From Burkholderiales bacterium UBA2647 (GTDB lineage Bacteria; Pseudomonadota; Gammaproteobacteria; Burkholderiales; Burkholderiaceae_E): a stretch of DNA of 39,238 bases. The stretch lies in NCBI GenBank assembly GCA_002359635.1, contig DENJ01000111.1, forward strand, positions 20,185-59,422. The letters run 5' to 3'. Each line of letters begins with the position of its first letter. Within the stretch, counting starts at the first letter, position 1. The translations under genes were made by a program, and so were the position numbers. Of the stretch, positions 9,501-16,852 are shown piece after piece. Below the pieces are notes generated by a model. That model ran no database searches and was not told the origin of the DNA. It was given only the letters and a program-made list of their open reading frames with translations.

Positions 9501-9619
9501 ATATCAGGAAATTGTTCAACCGCCAATCGCTGATAAGAGAACAGGCCCACCACCACAAAGGCAAGCATCACCATGGTGGCAAAAACAGGATGCTGGATCG
9601 AAACACGGGTAAACCACAT
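6503..9619 (-). CDS. Efflux RND transporter permease (HAE1/AcrB-type)
   Basis: 1038 residues, full length for an AcrB/MexB-type pump. N-terminal helix FTRVSIQHPVFATMVMLAFV is followed by the porter-domain signature VEQFPDINFPVVLVQTEFGG. The TM4 proton-relay pair is present (GLLIDDAIVVREN, near residue 400), as are the TM10-12 segments ending LMGLVTKNAILLIDFAN and LLVVPVLYALLDDL. Two homologous halves with large periplasmic loops are clear. It uses proton motive force to export hydrophobic or amphipathic compounds through a TolC channel. Upstream by 14 bp is the adaptor gene, downstream the PIMT and TolC-family genes, so the three pump parts share one transcript. The substrate cannot be read from sequence. 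Confidence 0.95.
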   Translation of the reverse strand: MWFTRVSIQHPVFATMVMLAFVVVGLFSYQRLAVEQFPDINFPVVLVQTEFGGASPEVIEAEITRKLEEAVNTISGIKEISSRSYEGLSLLIIRFDLNIDPVQAAQEVREKIALVKPAFRTGVKEPLITRFDPDENPVVSLALKSDKLPARELTTLADQLIKRRLQNVRGVGRVTVVGGVRREIAIELDPIRMEALRVSVDQVMNTLRLENQDLPAGPIQSGDRDRVVQITGRIQTPQDFERLIVARRQGQPVFLSQIARVVDGEQEVDSMALVNGERAIALDVVKAQGENTIAVVDAVVRSAQDLKQQLPQGVDIVVVRDASRAIRNSVASVQRNIVEGAALTVLIVFLFLSSWRSTVITGLTLPISLIGTFSVMYLLGFSINLVTLLALAICVGLLIDDAIVVRENIVRHQAMGKAHRLAAFEGTQEIGLAVAATTFSIVAVFFPIGFMEGIIGRFFKQFGLTVAFAVLLSMLVSFTLDPMLSSVWHDPDAQGPRGKGPIAWILRKFQAAMAWLESLYVDLLRWGLKHRAKTMLIALVAFFSAFPMLRFVGTEFVPVADNNEIYIRFYTPEGSSLALTQQKSNLLESALRQLPGVTDSYTTINSGLAQGKNYATIVLRLVPRAQRPMSVDQMRAPVRAIMGRVPGVTVTDVGGGDAVGAGKPIQVSLQGPDSRELNRIVGEVLPSIQSIPGIVDVDTSSKPGKPSIDVALQRIEAADQGVGLAQIASNLRTLLAGDVATTWRGPDDENYDVRVRLAQGARNSLNDLGRIPITTGLLEADGSPRTVSLRNIASLRESSAPTQINRKDLVREVAITAGADGVPPGTVGLAVQEALKQVALPPGYRFVTGGSTKDMVESAGYAAQALMLAVIFIYMILASQFGSFLQPVAIMMSLPLSLIGVVLALLYFGSTLNMFSMIGFIMLMGLVTKNAILLIDFANQARAQGMERGQALLRAAEIRLRPILMTTLAMIFGMAPLAFGLGAGSEQRAPMGQAVIGGLIASTILTLLVVPVLYALLDDLKQRLSGSKRTQATDKGLQ

Positions 9620-9633
9620 AGGTTTCTCAGGCG

Positions 9634-10842
9634 TTAAGGTTTGACCAGCAGAACCGGCACACCATTTTTCATGGCAGCGGAACCGGTTGAACTGAGTCCG
9701 AGGCTGGTCGCGATGACCGTATCGCCTTCATTCAAACCTTCTACAATTTGTACCATACCGAGTGCAGCATTGGGCGCAAGGGCGCGGTCGTCACGAATGC
9801 CGGTGCGGACCACTTGCTCTTGCAATTTGCCCTCTTTGACCACCCAGACCGCTTGGCGGCCCCCAAGATCACGAACAGCACTGAAGGGCACAGCCAGTAC
9901 TTGCGTTTTGGTCTGTAGGGGCAGTAATCCCTGGACAAATGCCCCAACGCGCACACTTGAAGGCGGTGTTTCCAACCCGAGATAAACCATCACATTTCTT
10001 GAGTTAGCGCTCGTTGCCGGATTAATCCTCAAGACCTTTGCGTTGAGTGCATGTTCGAGCCCCTCAGCCTGCAGGTTCACGACCTGGCCGATTCGAACCG
10101 CGCCTAGATCCTGCGTCGGCACGGCCACTTCAGCTTCAAGCTTTTGCATGCTTACGATAGACAACACTCTGTTATCGGGTGAGAGTTTTTCGCCGGGCAG
10201 GGCGTAGCGTTCTGCAACCACCCCGCTGATGGGTGCAACGAGTCGCGTGTCTGCAAGTGCCTTGATGGCCTGCTCGAGTTGAAACTGCACCGCATCGCGA
10301 GCCGCTTTGGCGGCATCAAGCGCAGAGATCGTATTGGCGCTGCTGTTTTCTGAGATAAAACCGCGGCTGACTAATTGTTTGTTTGCTTCGGCATTTCGTT
10401 GTGCGGTCAGCCATTGGGCTTCTGCCTGCCTGAGCTGAGCCTGTCTTTCCTGGATTCTCAACTCATAATCGGTCGGATCAATCTGACCTAGCACATCACC
10501 CTTGTTCACTGTCATGCCTTCGCGTACGCTCAAGCTCTGGAGTTCGCCTGCAAGCTTCGCTTTCACGGTTGCACTGTCCACTGCCCGCACCGTACCCGTG
10601 AGTGGGATGTATGAGGCCAAGGCCATGGGTTTCACCGTCACCCAGTCCATCGGTGCAAAACGCAGCGCCTGGTCTGCCTGCTGGGCTACAAGCTCGAGCG
10701 CAAGCGGATTCGATGGTTTTTTTCCATCTTTACGCTTCCAAATGGCTGCAACGGTGACTGCGATAATGATAAGAAGGATCAGGAGGCCTATGAGAAGAGG
10801 TCTGTATTTTCGGTTCATGGGGTGACATGCTACGCGATTCAT
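9634..10842 (-). CDS. Efflux RND transporter periplasmic adaptor (membrane fusion protein)
   Basis: 402 residues. A membrane anchor (PLLIGLLILLIIIAVTVAAIW) is followed by the lipoyl half-motif VKAKLAGELQSLSVREGMTV with GDVLGQIDP, a coiled-coil hairpin (RQAQLRQAEAQWLTAQRNAE and DAAKAARDAVQFQLEQAIKA), the second lipoyl half LVAPISGVVAERYALPGEKL and beta-barrel and membrane-proximal domains. It bridges the RND pump and outer-membrane channel. First gene of the four-gene unit. Two in-frame ATGs (10842 and 10818) are possible; neither has a clear ribosome binding site, and the later one gives a more usual short cytoplasmic N-terminus. A dyad at 10892-10912 upstream could be an operator. Confidence 0.92.
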   Translation of the reverse strand: MNRVACHPMNRKYRPLLIGLLILLIIIAVTVAAIWKRKDGKKPSNPLALELVAQQADQALRFAPMDWVTVKPMALASYIPLTGTVRAVDSATVKAKLAGELQSLSVREGMTVNKGDVLGQIDPTDYELRIQERQAQLRQAEAQWLTAQRNAEANKQLVSRGFISENSSANTISALDAAKAARDAVQFQLEQAIKALADTRLVAPISGVVAERYALPGEKLSPDNRVLSIVSMQKLEAEVAVPTQDLGAVRIGQVVNLQAEGLEHALNAKVLRINPATSANSRNVMVYLGLETPPSSVRVGAFVQGLLPLQTKTQVLAVPFSAVRDLGGRQAVWVVKEGKLQEQVVRTGIRDDRALAPNAALGMVQIVEGLNEGDTVIATSLGLSSTGSAAMKNGVPVLLVKP

Positions 10843-10874
10843 TTGACAGTATCAGCATGATTGGCTTGGTTGAG

Positions 10875-10912
10875 CGCCGGAGTTCCCCGGCGGCAAACAC
10901 ATTGTTTGTGCC
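10875..10912. promoter_or_regulatory. Inverted repeats between the efflux unit and the sialidase-fold operon
   Basis: Two abutting dyads lie in the 124-bp divergent spacer: CGCCGG-6 bp-CCGGCG (10875-10892) and an imperfect 21-bp palindrome at 10892-10912 (GGCAAACAC, ATT, GTTTGTGCC), matching at 8 of 10 pairs around a central base. The size and placement suit an operator for a dimeric repressor controlling the pump. No regulator gene lies next to it, so this is inference. Confidence 0.35.
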
Positions 10913-10966
10913 CTTTAAGCGCCTTGCACACTGCTTTTCGTTTCCCGATTCGGAGAAGGTCGTTTG

Positions 10967-12241
10967 GTGAGGCGCGCTGAAGCTGGCGCCAAGGGTCGAC
11001 GCGAGGCTTCGCGCGATCAGCGCGAGGCTTCGCGTGATTTGCGTTCGGCCGCCGCGAAATCGGCGATGCCATCGAAACATGCGCGCACAGTTGCCGGCCG
11101 TGGTGGCCGCCGCGCCCCCAACGAGGAGCCAAATCACGCTGCCCCTTCGCGTGTCCATCCTGCATGGTTGTTGACCTTGCCTTTATTGGCTTTACTCATC
11201 GTGATGAGCGCGCCACGCGACCCCTTGCCATCAAGGGTTGAGGCACTGCCGAAAGCAGCGGCAAAGCTCATGTCCGAAGGCGATTTGCTTCACCGCGGAC
11301 CGATCGTGGCGACCCCTTTTGTGGATGGCATATCGGTTGTTGCACTGCCTGGCGGGCGCTTGTTGGCTGCCTGGTTTGGTGGTTCGCGCGAGCATGCAAA
11401 CGACCTGAGTATTTCAACAGCACAATTTGACGGCAGGCAATGGTCAGTACCCCGAACGGTGCTCGCGCCTGGCGGTGATGCAAGTGGATCTCGACCATGG
11501 ATCAGGGGGTTGCGCGATGTCAGCCTGCATGTTGATCGTGCGGGTTATGTGCATTTGTTTGTGTCAAGCCCGATGATCTATGGATCAAATACGGCCGCCA
11601 TCGAACACTTCCGGTCTGCTGACGGCGGCCAGCGCTTCGACCATTATCAACAGCTAGCACTTTCACCGTTACTAAACTTATCCCACGCGGTTCGCGCACC
11701 TGCAATCGTTCTAAAAGGAGGTGGGTTTCTGTTGCCGATTCACTTCGATTTCGGTGCCAAGTACGGCGTGCTGCTTCGCTTTGACAGCTCGGGTCGCCTG
11801 CTTCATCGCGAACGAATGGATGGGCCACCACACTTGCTTCAACCCTGGGCAGTGGCGCATGACGAGCGCCTGGTCGAATTCTATCTTCGTGACGCTTCGA
11901 TCGATGATCCGCGGGTTTGGCTTGCGCGCCTCGATCGGTCTGAACCGACGCGAGCCTTGCTCATCAAGAATCCCGACGCGTCTATGGCAGCGATTCCATC
12001 GTTTGACGGTGCCATTTGGCTTGCGCGAAATCCAGAGGGAAAGTCGCGTGAAACGCTTGTGTTGCAGCGACTCAATGCCTTGCAACAACCGACAGAAACA
12101 TTGGTTTTGGAAAAAGGCCGTGAGGCTGATGTATTTTCGAACCCGGTGTTGGTGCAGACCGATGACGGTCGCATCCATCTGCTCTACACGGACCGGTTCA
12201 AGCGCTTTGCCCATCGGGTCTTCAGAGCGACCGGCCTATGA
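10967..12241 (+). CDS. Membrane-anchored sialidase-fold (BNR repeat) protein
   Basis: 424 residues. GTG 10967 is preferred because GGAGAAGG (10952-10959) lies 7 bases upstream; an in-frame TTG at 10964 is too close. Residues 1-60 are an Arg/Ala-rich cytoplasmic tail including a 7-residue duplication (REASRDQ/REASRDL). A single membrane segment follows (WLLTLPLLALLIVMSAP), then a six-bladed-propeller-like domain. Its opening (VDGISVVALPGGRLLAAWFGGSR) matches the sialidase/BNR_2 family pattern, and SADGGQRF near residue 217 is a good Asp-box. The topology puts the propeller in the periplasm. It could cleave or only bind a glycan; I cannot assign the catalytic Arg triad or the RIP motif. The stop overlaps the next start in ATGA. 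Confidence 0.75.
   Translation: MRRAEAGAKGRREASRDQREASRDLRSAAAKSAMPSKHARTVAGRGGRRAPNEEPNHAAPSRVHPAWLLTLPLLALLIVMSAPRDPLPSRVEALPKAAAKLMSEGDLLHRGPIVATPFVDGISVVALPGGRLLAAWFGGSREHANDLSISTAQFDGRQWSVPRTVLAPGGDASGSRPWIRGLRDVSLHVDRAGYVHLFVSSPMIYGSNTAAIEHFRSADGGQRFDHYQQLALSPLLNLSHAVRAPAIVLKGGGFLLPIHFDFGAKYGVLLRFDSSGRLLHRERMDGPPHLLQPWAVAHDERLVEFYLRDASIDDPRVWLARLDRSEPTRALLIKNPDASMAAIPSFDGAIWLARNPEGKSRETLVLQRLNALQQPTETLVLEKGREADVFSNPVLVQTDDGRIHLLYTDRFKRFAHRVFRATGL
11000..11041. repeat. 21-bp in-frame tandem duplication in the sialidase-fold gene
   Basis: Copies at 11000-11020 and 11021-11041 start CGCGAGGCTTCGCG and duplicate seven residues (REASRD plus Q or L). Each copy holds a CGCGA/TCGCG inverted repeat with a 4-base loop, so the mRNA near the translation start could fold. 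Confidence 0.8.
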
Positions 12242-12864
12242 CTATTGAAACGATGCAAGGTTTGCATGCCCAAGTGCTCCAGGCCTGGCCCCTGCTCGCT
12301 GCGACCTTGATGCTTGGCTGGTTATTCGTGACGCTCACGGGCCATTGGCTTAGCCGCGCCTGGTTGAGATGGCCGAGCGCCGTGTTGGTCGGTGCGATTG
12401 CTTGGATCCCCTATCAAAACGCCCCAATCGGTTTTTTCATGGGTCCTGTAAGCGCTTCAATGTCGCCGTTTTCGATGTTGTTGATGTTGGCCGCGATTCA
12501 ACTGGGTCCCTCGCGATTGTTTCCGGCCTCCGTCTGGGCCTTATTGTTATTGATGAGTGCCGCAATCGCCGCTGACCTTTTTGCTTTATCGCCTTGGCGA
12601 ATGCTCCAATGGGGTTATCTGGCCGACGCGTCAAGACTCGGGCAATTGCTGATGGCAGCGCTGCTGAGTCTTTTAATCCTATTGATTGCCTTAAAGCGAC
12701 CGGTGCTCGCTGCGCTATGCTTATTGCCTGCCTTGCTCTGGCGATTCGGTTTAACACCCAGCCCGAATCTTTGGGAGACTTATTTGGATCTGCCTTTGGC
12801 CTTGGCCTCATGTATTGGCCTACTGACTCACTTTAAGCCGTCGAAGCGCCAATCGGATGCGTGA
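12238..12864 (+). CDS. Polytopic membrane protein of unknown function
   Basis: 208 residues, about six hydrophobic segments (LLAATLMLGWLFVTL; WPSAVLVGAIAWIPY; MSPFSMLLMLAAIQLG; VWALLLLMSAAIAADLF; LLMAALLSLLILLIAL; PVLAALCLLPALLW) and a short basic tail. No family recognised. The start ATG overlaps the sialidase-fold stop (ATGA), and its end overlaps the UppP start by 8 bases, so all three proteins should be made together and in proportion. Small helix-breaking loops (IPYQNAPIGFFMGP) suggest a transporter- or enzyme-like pocket rather than simple anchors, but this is a guess. The position between a periplasmic glycan-type propeller and undecaprenyl-phosphate recycling suggests an envelope glycan role. 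Confidence 0.8.
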   Translation: MTIETMQGLHAQVLQAWPLLAATLMLGWLFVTLTGHWLSRAWLRWPSAVLVGAIAWIPYQNAPIGFFMGPVSASMSPFSMLLMLAAIQLGPSRLFPASVWALLLLMSAAIAADLFALSPWRMLQWGYLADASRLGQLLMAALLSLLILLIALKRPVLAALCLLPALLWRFGLTPSPNLWETYLDLPLALASCIGLLTHFKPSKRQSDA

Positions 12865-13732
12865 AATCGTGTTTGCGCCCTGGTTGCAAGCCTTGATTTT
12901 GGGAATTGTCGAGGGCTTGACGGAATTCCTGCCGATTTCATCCACCGGACATTTGATCCTGGTGGGTAGCTTGATCGGTTTTCATGGCGATAAGGCAAAG
13001 TTGTTTGACGTGGCGATTCAAACCGGTGCCATGTTTGCAGTGATCTGGTATTACAGAGCGCGACTCGCAGCGGCGTTCCGTGGTTCGATTGGCGCAAGCC
13101 TATTGGGTATGGCAAGTTCGGATGCCGAGCGATGGCAATCCTGGCGTTTGCTCCTGAATGTGCTGACCGCCTTCTTGCCCGCGGTCGTGCTGGGTTTGCT
13201 TTTTGGCAGCACGATCAAACAATACCTTTTTTATCCGGTTCCGGTGGCACTGGCTTTTGTGGTCGGTGGCGTGGTGATCCTATGGGCTGAAGCGCGCGCA
13301 GCAAGCGAGAAGCATCCGATCAGGGTCGATAGCATGGATCGGATGAGTGGGCTCGATGCCTTGAAGGTCGGACTGATGCAATGTTTTGCGCTGATACCGG
13401 GCACCAGCCGATCGGGTGCAACGATTATTGGTGCGATGTTTTTGGGGCTTTCGCGAAAAGCTGCCACTGAGTTTTCATTTTTTCTTGCAATCCCGACCTT
13501 GATCGGTGCCGGGGCCTATGACACCTATAAATATCGCTCGCTTCTCAGTTGGGATGATTTCCCGATGTTTGCAATCGGATTAATCGCCGCATTTTTCGCC
13601 GCCTTGCTGGTGGTTCACTGGTTAATCCAGTTTGTGGCTAAACACAGCTTTGTGGTTTTCGCCTGGTACCGCATTGTTTTTGGTGCGCTGGTGCTTGTCA
13701 CCGCCTACAGTGGTCTCATACCCTGGCAATAG
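12857..13732 (+). CDS. uppP: Undecaprenyl-diphosphatase (BacA/UppP type)
   Basis: 291 residues (family about 265-290). Dephosphorylates undecaprenyl diphosphate in the inner membrane to recycle the lipid carrier for peptidoglycan, O-antigen and other glycans; overproduction gives bacitracin resistance. The active-site motif EGLTEFLPISSTGH is at residues 19-32 (E-x-x-x-E at 19 and 23), and the second motif PGTSRSGATI at about 181-190 holds the essential Arg. Multiple membrane helices are present throughout. The ATG lies 8 bases inside the preceding gene, so it is the third member of the sialidase-fold operon. Its loop after helix 3 (SLLGMASSDAERWQSWRL) is slightly long. Confidence 0.95.
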   Translation: MREIVFAPWLQALILGIVEGLTEFLPISSTGHLILVGSLIGFHGDKAKLFDVAIQTGAMFAVIWYYRARLAAAFRGSIGASLLGMASSDAERWQSWRLLLNVLTAFLPAVVLGLLFGSTIKQYLFYPVPVALAFVVGGVVILWAEARAASEKHPIRVDSMDRMSGLDALKVGLMQCFALIPGTSRSGATIIGAMFLGLSRKAATEFSFFLAIPTLIGAGAYDTYKYRSLLSWDDFPMFAIGLIAAFFAALLVVHWLIQFVAKHSFVVFAWYRIVFGALVLVTAYSGLIPWQ

Positions 13733-13791
13733 GCGGGCCTTCATGGCAATCGGTCGCCGGGCAAATTAACGCGGGCTTTGAGAGATCCAAT

Positions 13792-13833
13792 CATCGCTAT
13801 CAAGTCATTGCGATCAAGTCATCGCTATCAACT
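13792..13833. repeat. 14-bp tandem repeat, three copies, between uppP and the amidase gene
   Basis: Units 13792-13805, 13806-13819 and 13820-13833 read CATCGCTATCAAGT, CATTGCGATCAAGT and CATCGCTATCAACT. The array ends two bases before the amidase stop codon (13836-13838), in the 103-bp convergent spacer. No terminator hairpin is seen in the same spacer. Confidence 0.9.
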
Positions 13834-13835
13834 CA

Positions 13836-15317
13836 TCAGGGTTTGTTTTCGGCCAATGCTGGCGGCTTTTGGTGAATCCATGCGGCCTGGACAAGCTCAT
13901 AGGCCTGCGCGGCGCATAGCACATCCCAATCGGCTCGCGGACGGCCCATGATCTGTATGCCCATGGGTAAGTGATCGGGTCCTCCCCAGCCTGCGGGAAC
14001 GCTTATGCTTGGGCAACCTGACAAGGTCGCGTAAATGACAACTTCCATCCAACGGTGATAAGTGTCCATGGACCTTGACCCAATGCGCGAGGGCCATGCT
14101 GTACCAACATCAAAGGCAAAGCACTGCGCAGTCGGCAATATGAGAAAATCATATCGATCAAATAATTGAAGCCAAGCTTGATAAAACGCAGACCGCGCCG
14201 CACTTGCTTTCATCAGATCAACCGCTGATAGCTTAAGCGCTTCTTCGGCTTCCCAGCGGGCCTCTGGTTTGAGCAAGTCGCGCGTTTGAGGATGATCTAA
14301 AAAAGGCAGTATCTCCATCGACACCATGGCATGGCGTAGTTTCAGCCACGCATCCCATACGCTTGCGGGATCAAAATTCAGCCTTGCTGCCTCGAGCCTG
14401 GCGCCCATGAGCGGAAACGCCTTAAGCGCTTCTTCGCAACACTGCATGACGCCGTCTTGCATCGCAAGATAATCGTTCAAATCGCCAAGCCAGCCCACAC
14501 GCTTACCCTGCATCCAATCAATGGCTTTTTCGCCGTGCAGCAAAGGCTCACGCCATCGCTGGCCATTCTCATCAAGCGATAAGGGCGCGCGTGCGTCATA
14601 ACCCGATTGTGTTTGAAGCAAAGCTGCTACATCAGCCACATGGCGCCCCATTGGCCCTTCGGTGCCGAGTTGCGCAATAAAGCTCTCGGGCGCTGGCCAT
14701 TTAGGCACGCGTCCCTGTGAGGGACGCATCCCAAAAACATGGTTCCATCCCGCTGGGTTACGGAGTGACCCGCCCATATCACTGCCATCGGCCACAGGAA
14801 GCATACGAAGCGCCAGCGCCACCGCGGCGCCACCGCTTGACCCGCCCGAGGTTCGCCCGGGATGCCAAGCATTGCGGGTTGGGCCAAACAATGGGTTATA
14901 GGTTTGAGAACCAAGACCGAATTCAGGGGTATTGGTTTTTCCAATCATGATCGCGCCCGCGTCACGCATGCGAGCCACCATTAAGGCGTCTTCTTTCGGC
15001 TGGTGTTTTGCGTAGAGCGGAGAGCCCTTTGTTGTAGGCATGTCCTTGGTTGCTGCAAGATCCTTGATGGCTTGCGGCAAGCCGTGAAGCCAGCCGAGTG
15101 ACTGTCCTTTCGCTAGCATGGCATCGTAAAGGCGCGCTTGCTCAAGCAGCTGTTCGGCAGGCTTGATCGAAACGAGCGCATTGTACGCGGGATTATATCG
15201 GTCTATTTGCGCAAGCAATGTCTGCATCAGCTCCAGACATGAGATCGATTTGCTGTGAATAGCCGATGAAAGCGCAAGCGCTGATTGATCAAGTATCGTC
15301 GTTGTTGGGTTCATCAT
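13836..15317 (-). CDS. Amidase signature family hydrolase
   Basis: 493 residues, typical of the amidase signature family. The Ser-cisSer-Lys triad is visible: Lys85 in LPQAIKDLAATKDM, the Gly-Ser-rich TSGGSSGGAAVALAL at 157-171 (cis-Ser at 160/161) and Ser184 in SDMGGSLRNPAG. Such enzymes hydrolyse amide bonds of small molecules or aryl/acyl amides in the cytosol. It is not GatA: no gatB or gatC is adjacent and the C-terminal half differs. The start ATG overlaps the end of trmB by 4 bases, so the genes are co-expressed, perhaps only by packing. There is no signal peptide. Substrate unknown. Confidence 0.9.
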   Translation of the reverse strand: MMNPTTTILDQSALALSSAIHSKSISCLELMQTLLAQIDRYNPAYNALVSIKPAEQLLEQARLYDAMLAKGQSLGWLHGLPQAIKDLAATKDMPTTKGSPLYAKHQPKEDALMVARMRDAGAIMIGKTNTPEFGLGSQTYNPLFGPTRNAWHPGRTSGGSSGGAAVALALRMLPVADGSDMGGSLRNPAGWNHVFGMRPSQGRVPKWPAPESFIAQLGTEGPMGRHVADVAALLQTQSGYDARAPLSLDENGQRWREPLLHGEKAIDWMQGKRVGWLGDLNDYLAMQDGVMQCCEEALKAFPLMGARLEAARLNFDPASVWDAWLKLRHAMVSMEILPFLDHPQTRDLLKPEARWEAEEALKLSAVDLMKASAARSAFYQAWLQLFDRYDFLILPTAQCFAFDVGTAWPSRIGSRSMDTYHRWMEVVIYATLSGCPSISVPAGWGGPDHLPMGIQIMGRPRADWDVLCAAQAYELVQAAWIHQKPPALAENKP

Positions 15318-16111
15318 CGTTTCAAAAATAATAAGTCCTGCACCGTATGACCGAGGCGAAGTCCGCGGGCTTCAAACTTGGTCAGTGGCCGCCATGAAGG
15401 CCGTTCATGATAGCCATTGACCTTATTGACCAGACTTGCATCGGCGCTCAATACCTCAAGCATCCATTGTGCATAAGGTTCCCAATCTGTTGCGCAATGC
15501 AGATAGCCCCCGGTCACCAAGCGTGATGCAATTAATTGCACAAAGGGCGCCTGAATCAGGCGGCGCTTGTGGTGACGGGTTTTGGGCCAGGGATCGGGGA
15601 AATAAACATGAAAGCCGGCAACTGATGCCCTTGCAATCATGTGGTGCAGGACCTCGACAGCGTCATGTTGAATCAATCGAACATGCTCAAGGCCTTGGGA
15701 TTCTATACGCTGCAACATACTACCGACACCTGGCGGGTGCACATCAATGCCAAGATAACGTTTAGATCGATCATCATCAGCAATTGACGCCAGGGCATCG
15801 CCCATGCCAAAGCCGATCTCGACAATCAAGGGCATCTCGCGATGCGCGGGGGACCAGTGATCAGCAAACCTCGCTTTGTTTGCTGTTAGACCGCCTGTTG
15901 ATGACGCTGGCACCGTCTTGTCTTGCCCTGCAATCGTCTCGCTTTCAAGTAGCGGTGCATACGGAATCAGGTAGCGTGGTGCAAGCGTTTCGAGGGCTCT
16001 GCTTTGACCACTCCCCATGCGGCCTGCTCGAATCACGAAAGATCGGACAGGTCGGTTCCTCACCTGGGCTTCGTGGGCATCAGCGGTGGGTTTGAGATTA
16101 GTTTCAGGCAC
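15314..16111 (-). CDS. trmB: tRNA (guanosine(46)-N7)-methyltransferase
   Basis: 265 residues from a GTG at 16111, which has CAAGG about 8 bases upstream; a TTG at 16138 would add nine residues but has a weaker site. Methylates G46 in the variable loop of tRNAs with SAM. Motifs: N-terminal VRSFVIRAGRMGSGQ, SAM motif IVEIGFGMGDALA, and the family hallmark HVYFPDPWPKTRHHKRRL that binds tRNA and catalyses. The C-terminus GLRLGHTVQDLLF is also typical. An unusual linker between the N-terminal piece and motif I (about residues 50-95, rich in S, T and A) is longer than in most homologues. It overlaps the amidase gene by 4 bases. Confidence 0.93.
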   Translation of the reverse strand: MPETNLKPTADAHEAQVRNRPVRSFVIRAGRMGSGQSRALETLAPRYLIPYAPLLESETIAGQDKTVPASSTGGLTANKARFADHWSPAHREMPLIVEIGFGMGDALASIADDDRSKRYLGIDVHPPGVGSMLQRIESQGLEHVRLIQHDAVEVLHHMIARASVAGFHVYFPDPWPKTRHHKRRLIQAPFVQLIASRLVTGGYLHCATDWEPYAQWMLEVLSADASLVNKVNGYHERPSWRPLTKFEARGLRLGHTVQDLLFLKR

Positions 16112-16192
16112 GGTTTTGCCTTGTGGGCGATCAATCAAAACTGCTTTTGCGCAACAGCATACCTCGACGTTGTCCTTATGCCGGGGAAGCGC

Positions 16193-16852
16193 TTAACATC
16201 CGATCGAGCGTTTGATGATGTTGATGCTTTCTTGAACATTGAGATGATGAACGGCCTCCCAGCCGAATTGTCTTGCAGCATCGACATTAGCCTTATTGTC
16301 ATCAATAAAAATAACGTTATCGGAAGAAGTAAACCCGAAGCGCGCTGCGGCGAGGCGGAAAATCTCAGCTTGTGGTTTCGCTAGACCGACATCGCATGAA
16401 AATATGCCGTCATCAAAGTAACTAAAAAGCTGCCGATGGCTCGTGATGGGGGCGACAAAGGGCTTGGGCATGTTTGAAAGAAAGTACAAGGGAACTTGCT
16501 CATCTTGAAGCTGTCCAAGCCAGCTCAGCGTGGCTTCAATCGGCCTTAATCGAGCCGGGAGCGCGCCAATCCAATCTTGAATGTTGAGCGCTGAACCATC
16601 CCATTCAGGCGCCGAGGATCGAAGCCGATGAAAAATATTACGCGCTAACTGTTCTACAGCAATCTTGTTGCAGTCGAATTGTGTCCAGTCTGAAGAAGGG
16701 GAAAAATCCTGAAAAACCGCATCCATCATCGCGGCGTGGAGACGATCAAGGTTCTCTTGCCTTGATTGAAGCTGACACAAATCGTTCACGAAGTTTCCCG
16801 GTGTCCATTCGATCGCAACACCGCCAAGGTCGAATACGAGCTTTAACTTCAC
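16193..16852 (-). CDS. HAD-like hydrolase (YihX-type phosphatase)
   Basis: 219 residues from the GTG at 16852, which overlaps the upstream GT4 stop in a GTGA and starts the protein just before the first HAD strand; a longer frame from 16903 would read into the GT gene. HAD motif I is LVFDLGGVAIEW (nucleophile Asp, second Asp replaced by Gly, as is usual in the YihX/epoxide-hydrolase-like branch). Motif II is YFLSNMPKP, motif III the Lys in VGLAKPQAEIF, motif IV NVIFIDDNKANVDAA. The helical cap lies at about residues 15-85. Probably a small-molecule phosphatase such as a sugar-phosphate phosphatase; the coupling to a glycosyltransferase hints at sugar metabolism, but that is inference. Confidence 0.85.
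   Translation of the reverse strand: MKLKLVFDLGGVAIEWTPGNFVNDLCQLQSRQENLDRLHAAMMDAVFQDFSPSSDWTQFDCNKIAVEQLARNIFHRLRSSAPEWDGSALNIQDWIGALPARLRPIEATLSWLGQLQDEQVPLYFLSNMPKPFVAPITSHRQLFSYFDDGIFSCDVGLAKPQAEIFRLAAARFGFTSSDNVIFIDDNKANVDAARQFGWEAVHHLNVQESINIIKRSIGC

Noticed and set aside
11721..12248. 175-codon ORF in another frame of the sialidase-fold gene
   Set aside because: Same-strand frame shadow rich in Cys, Arg and Trp; the sialidase frame has the family motifs.
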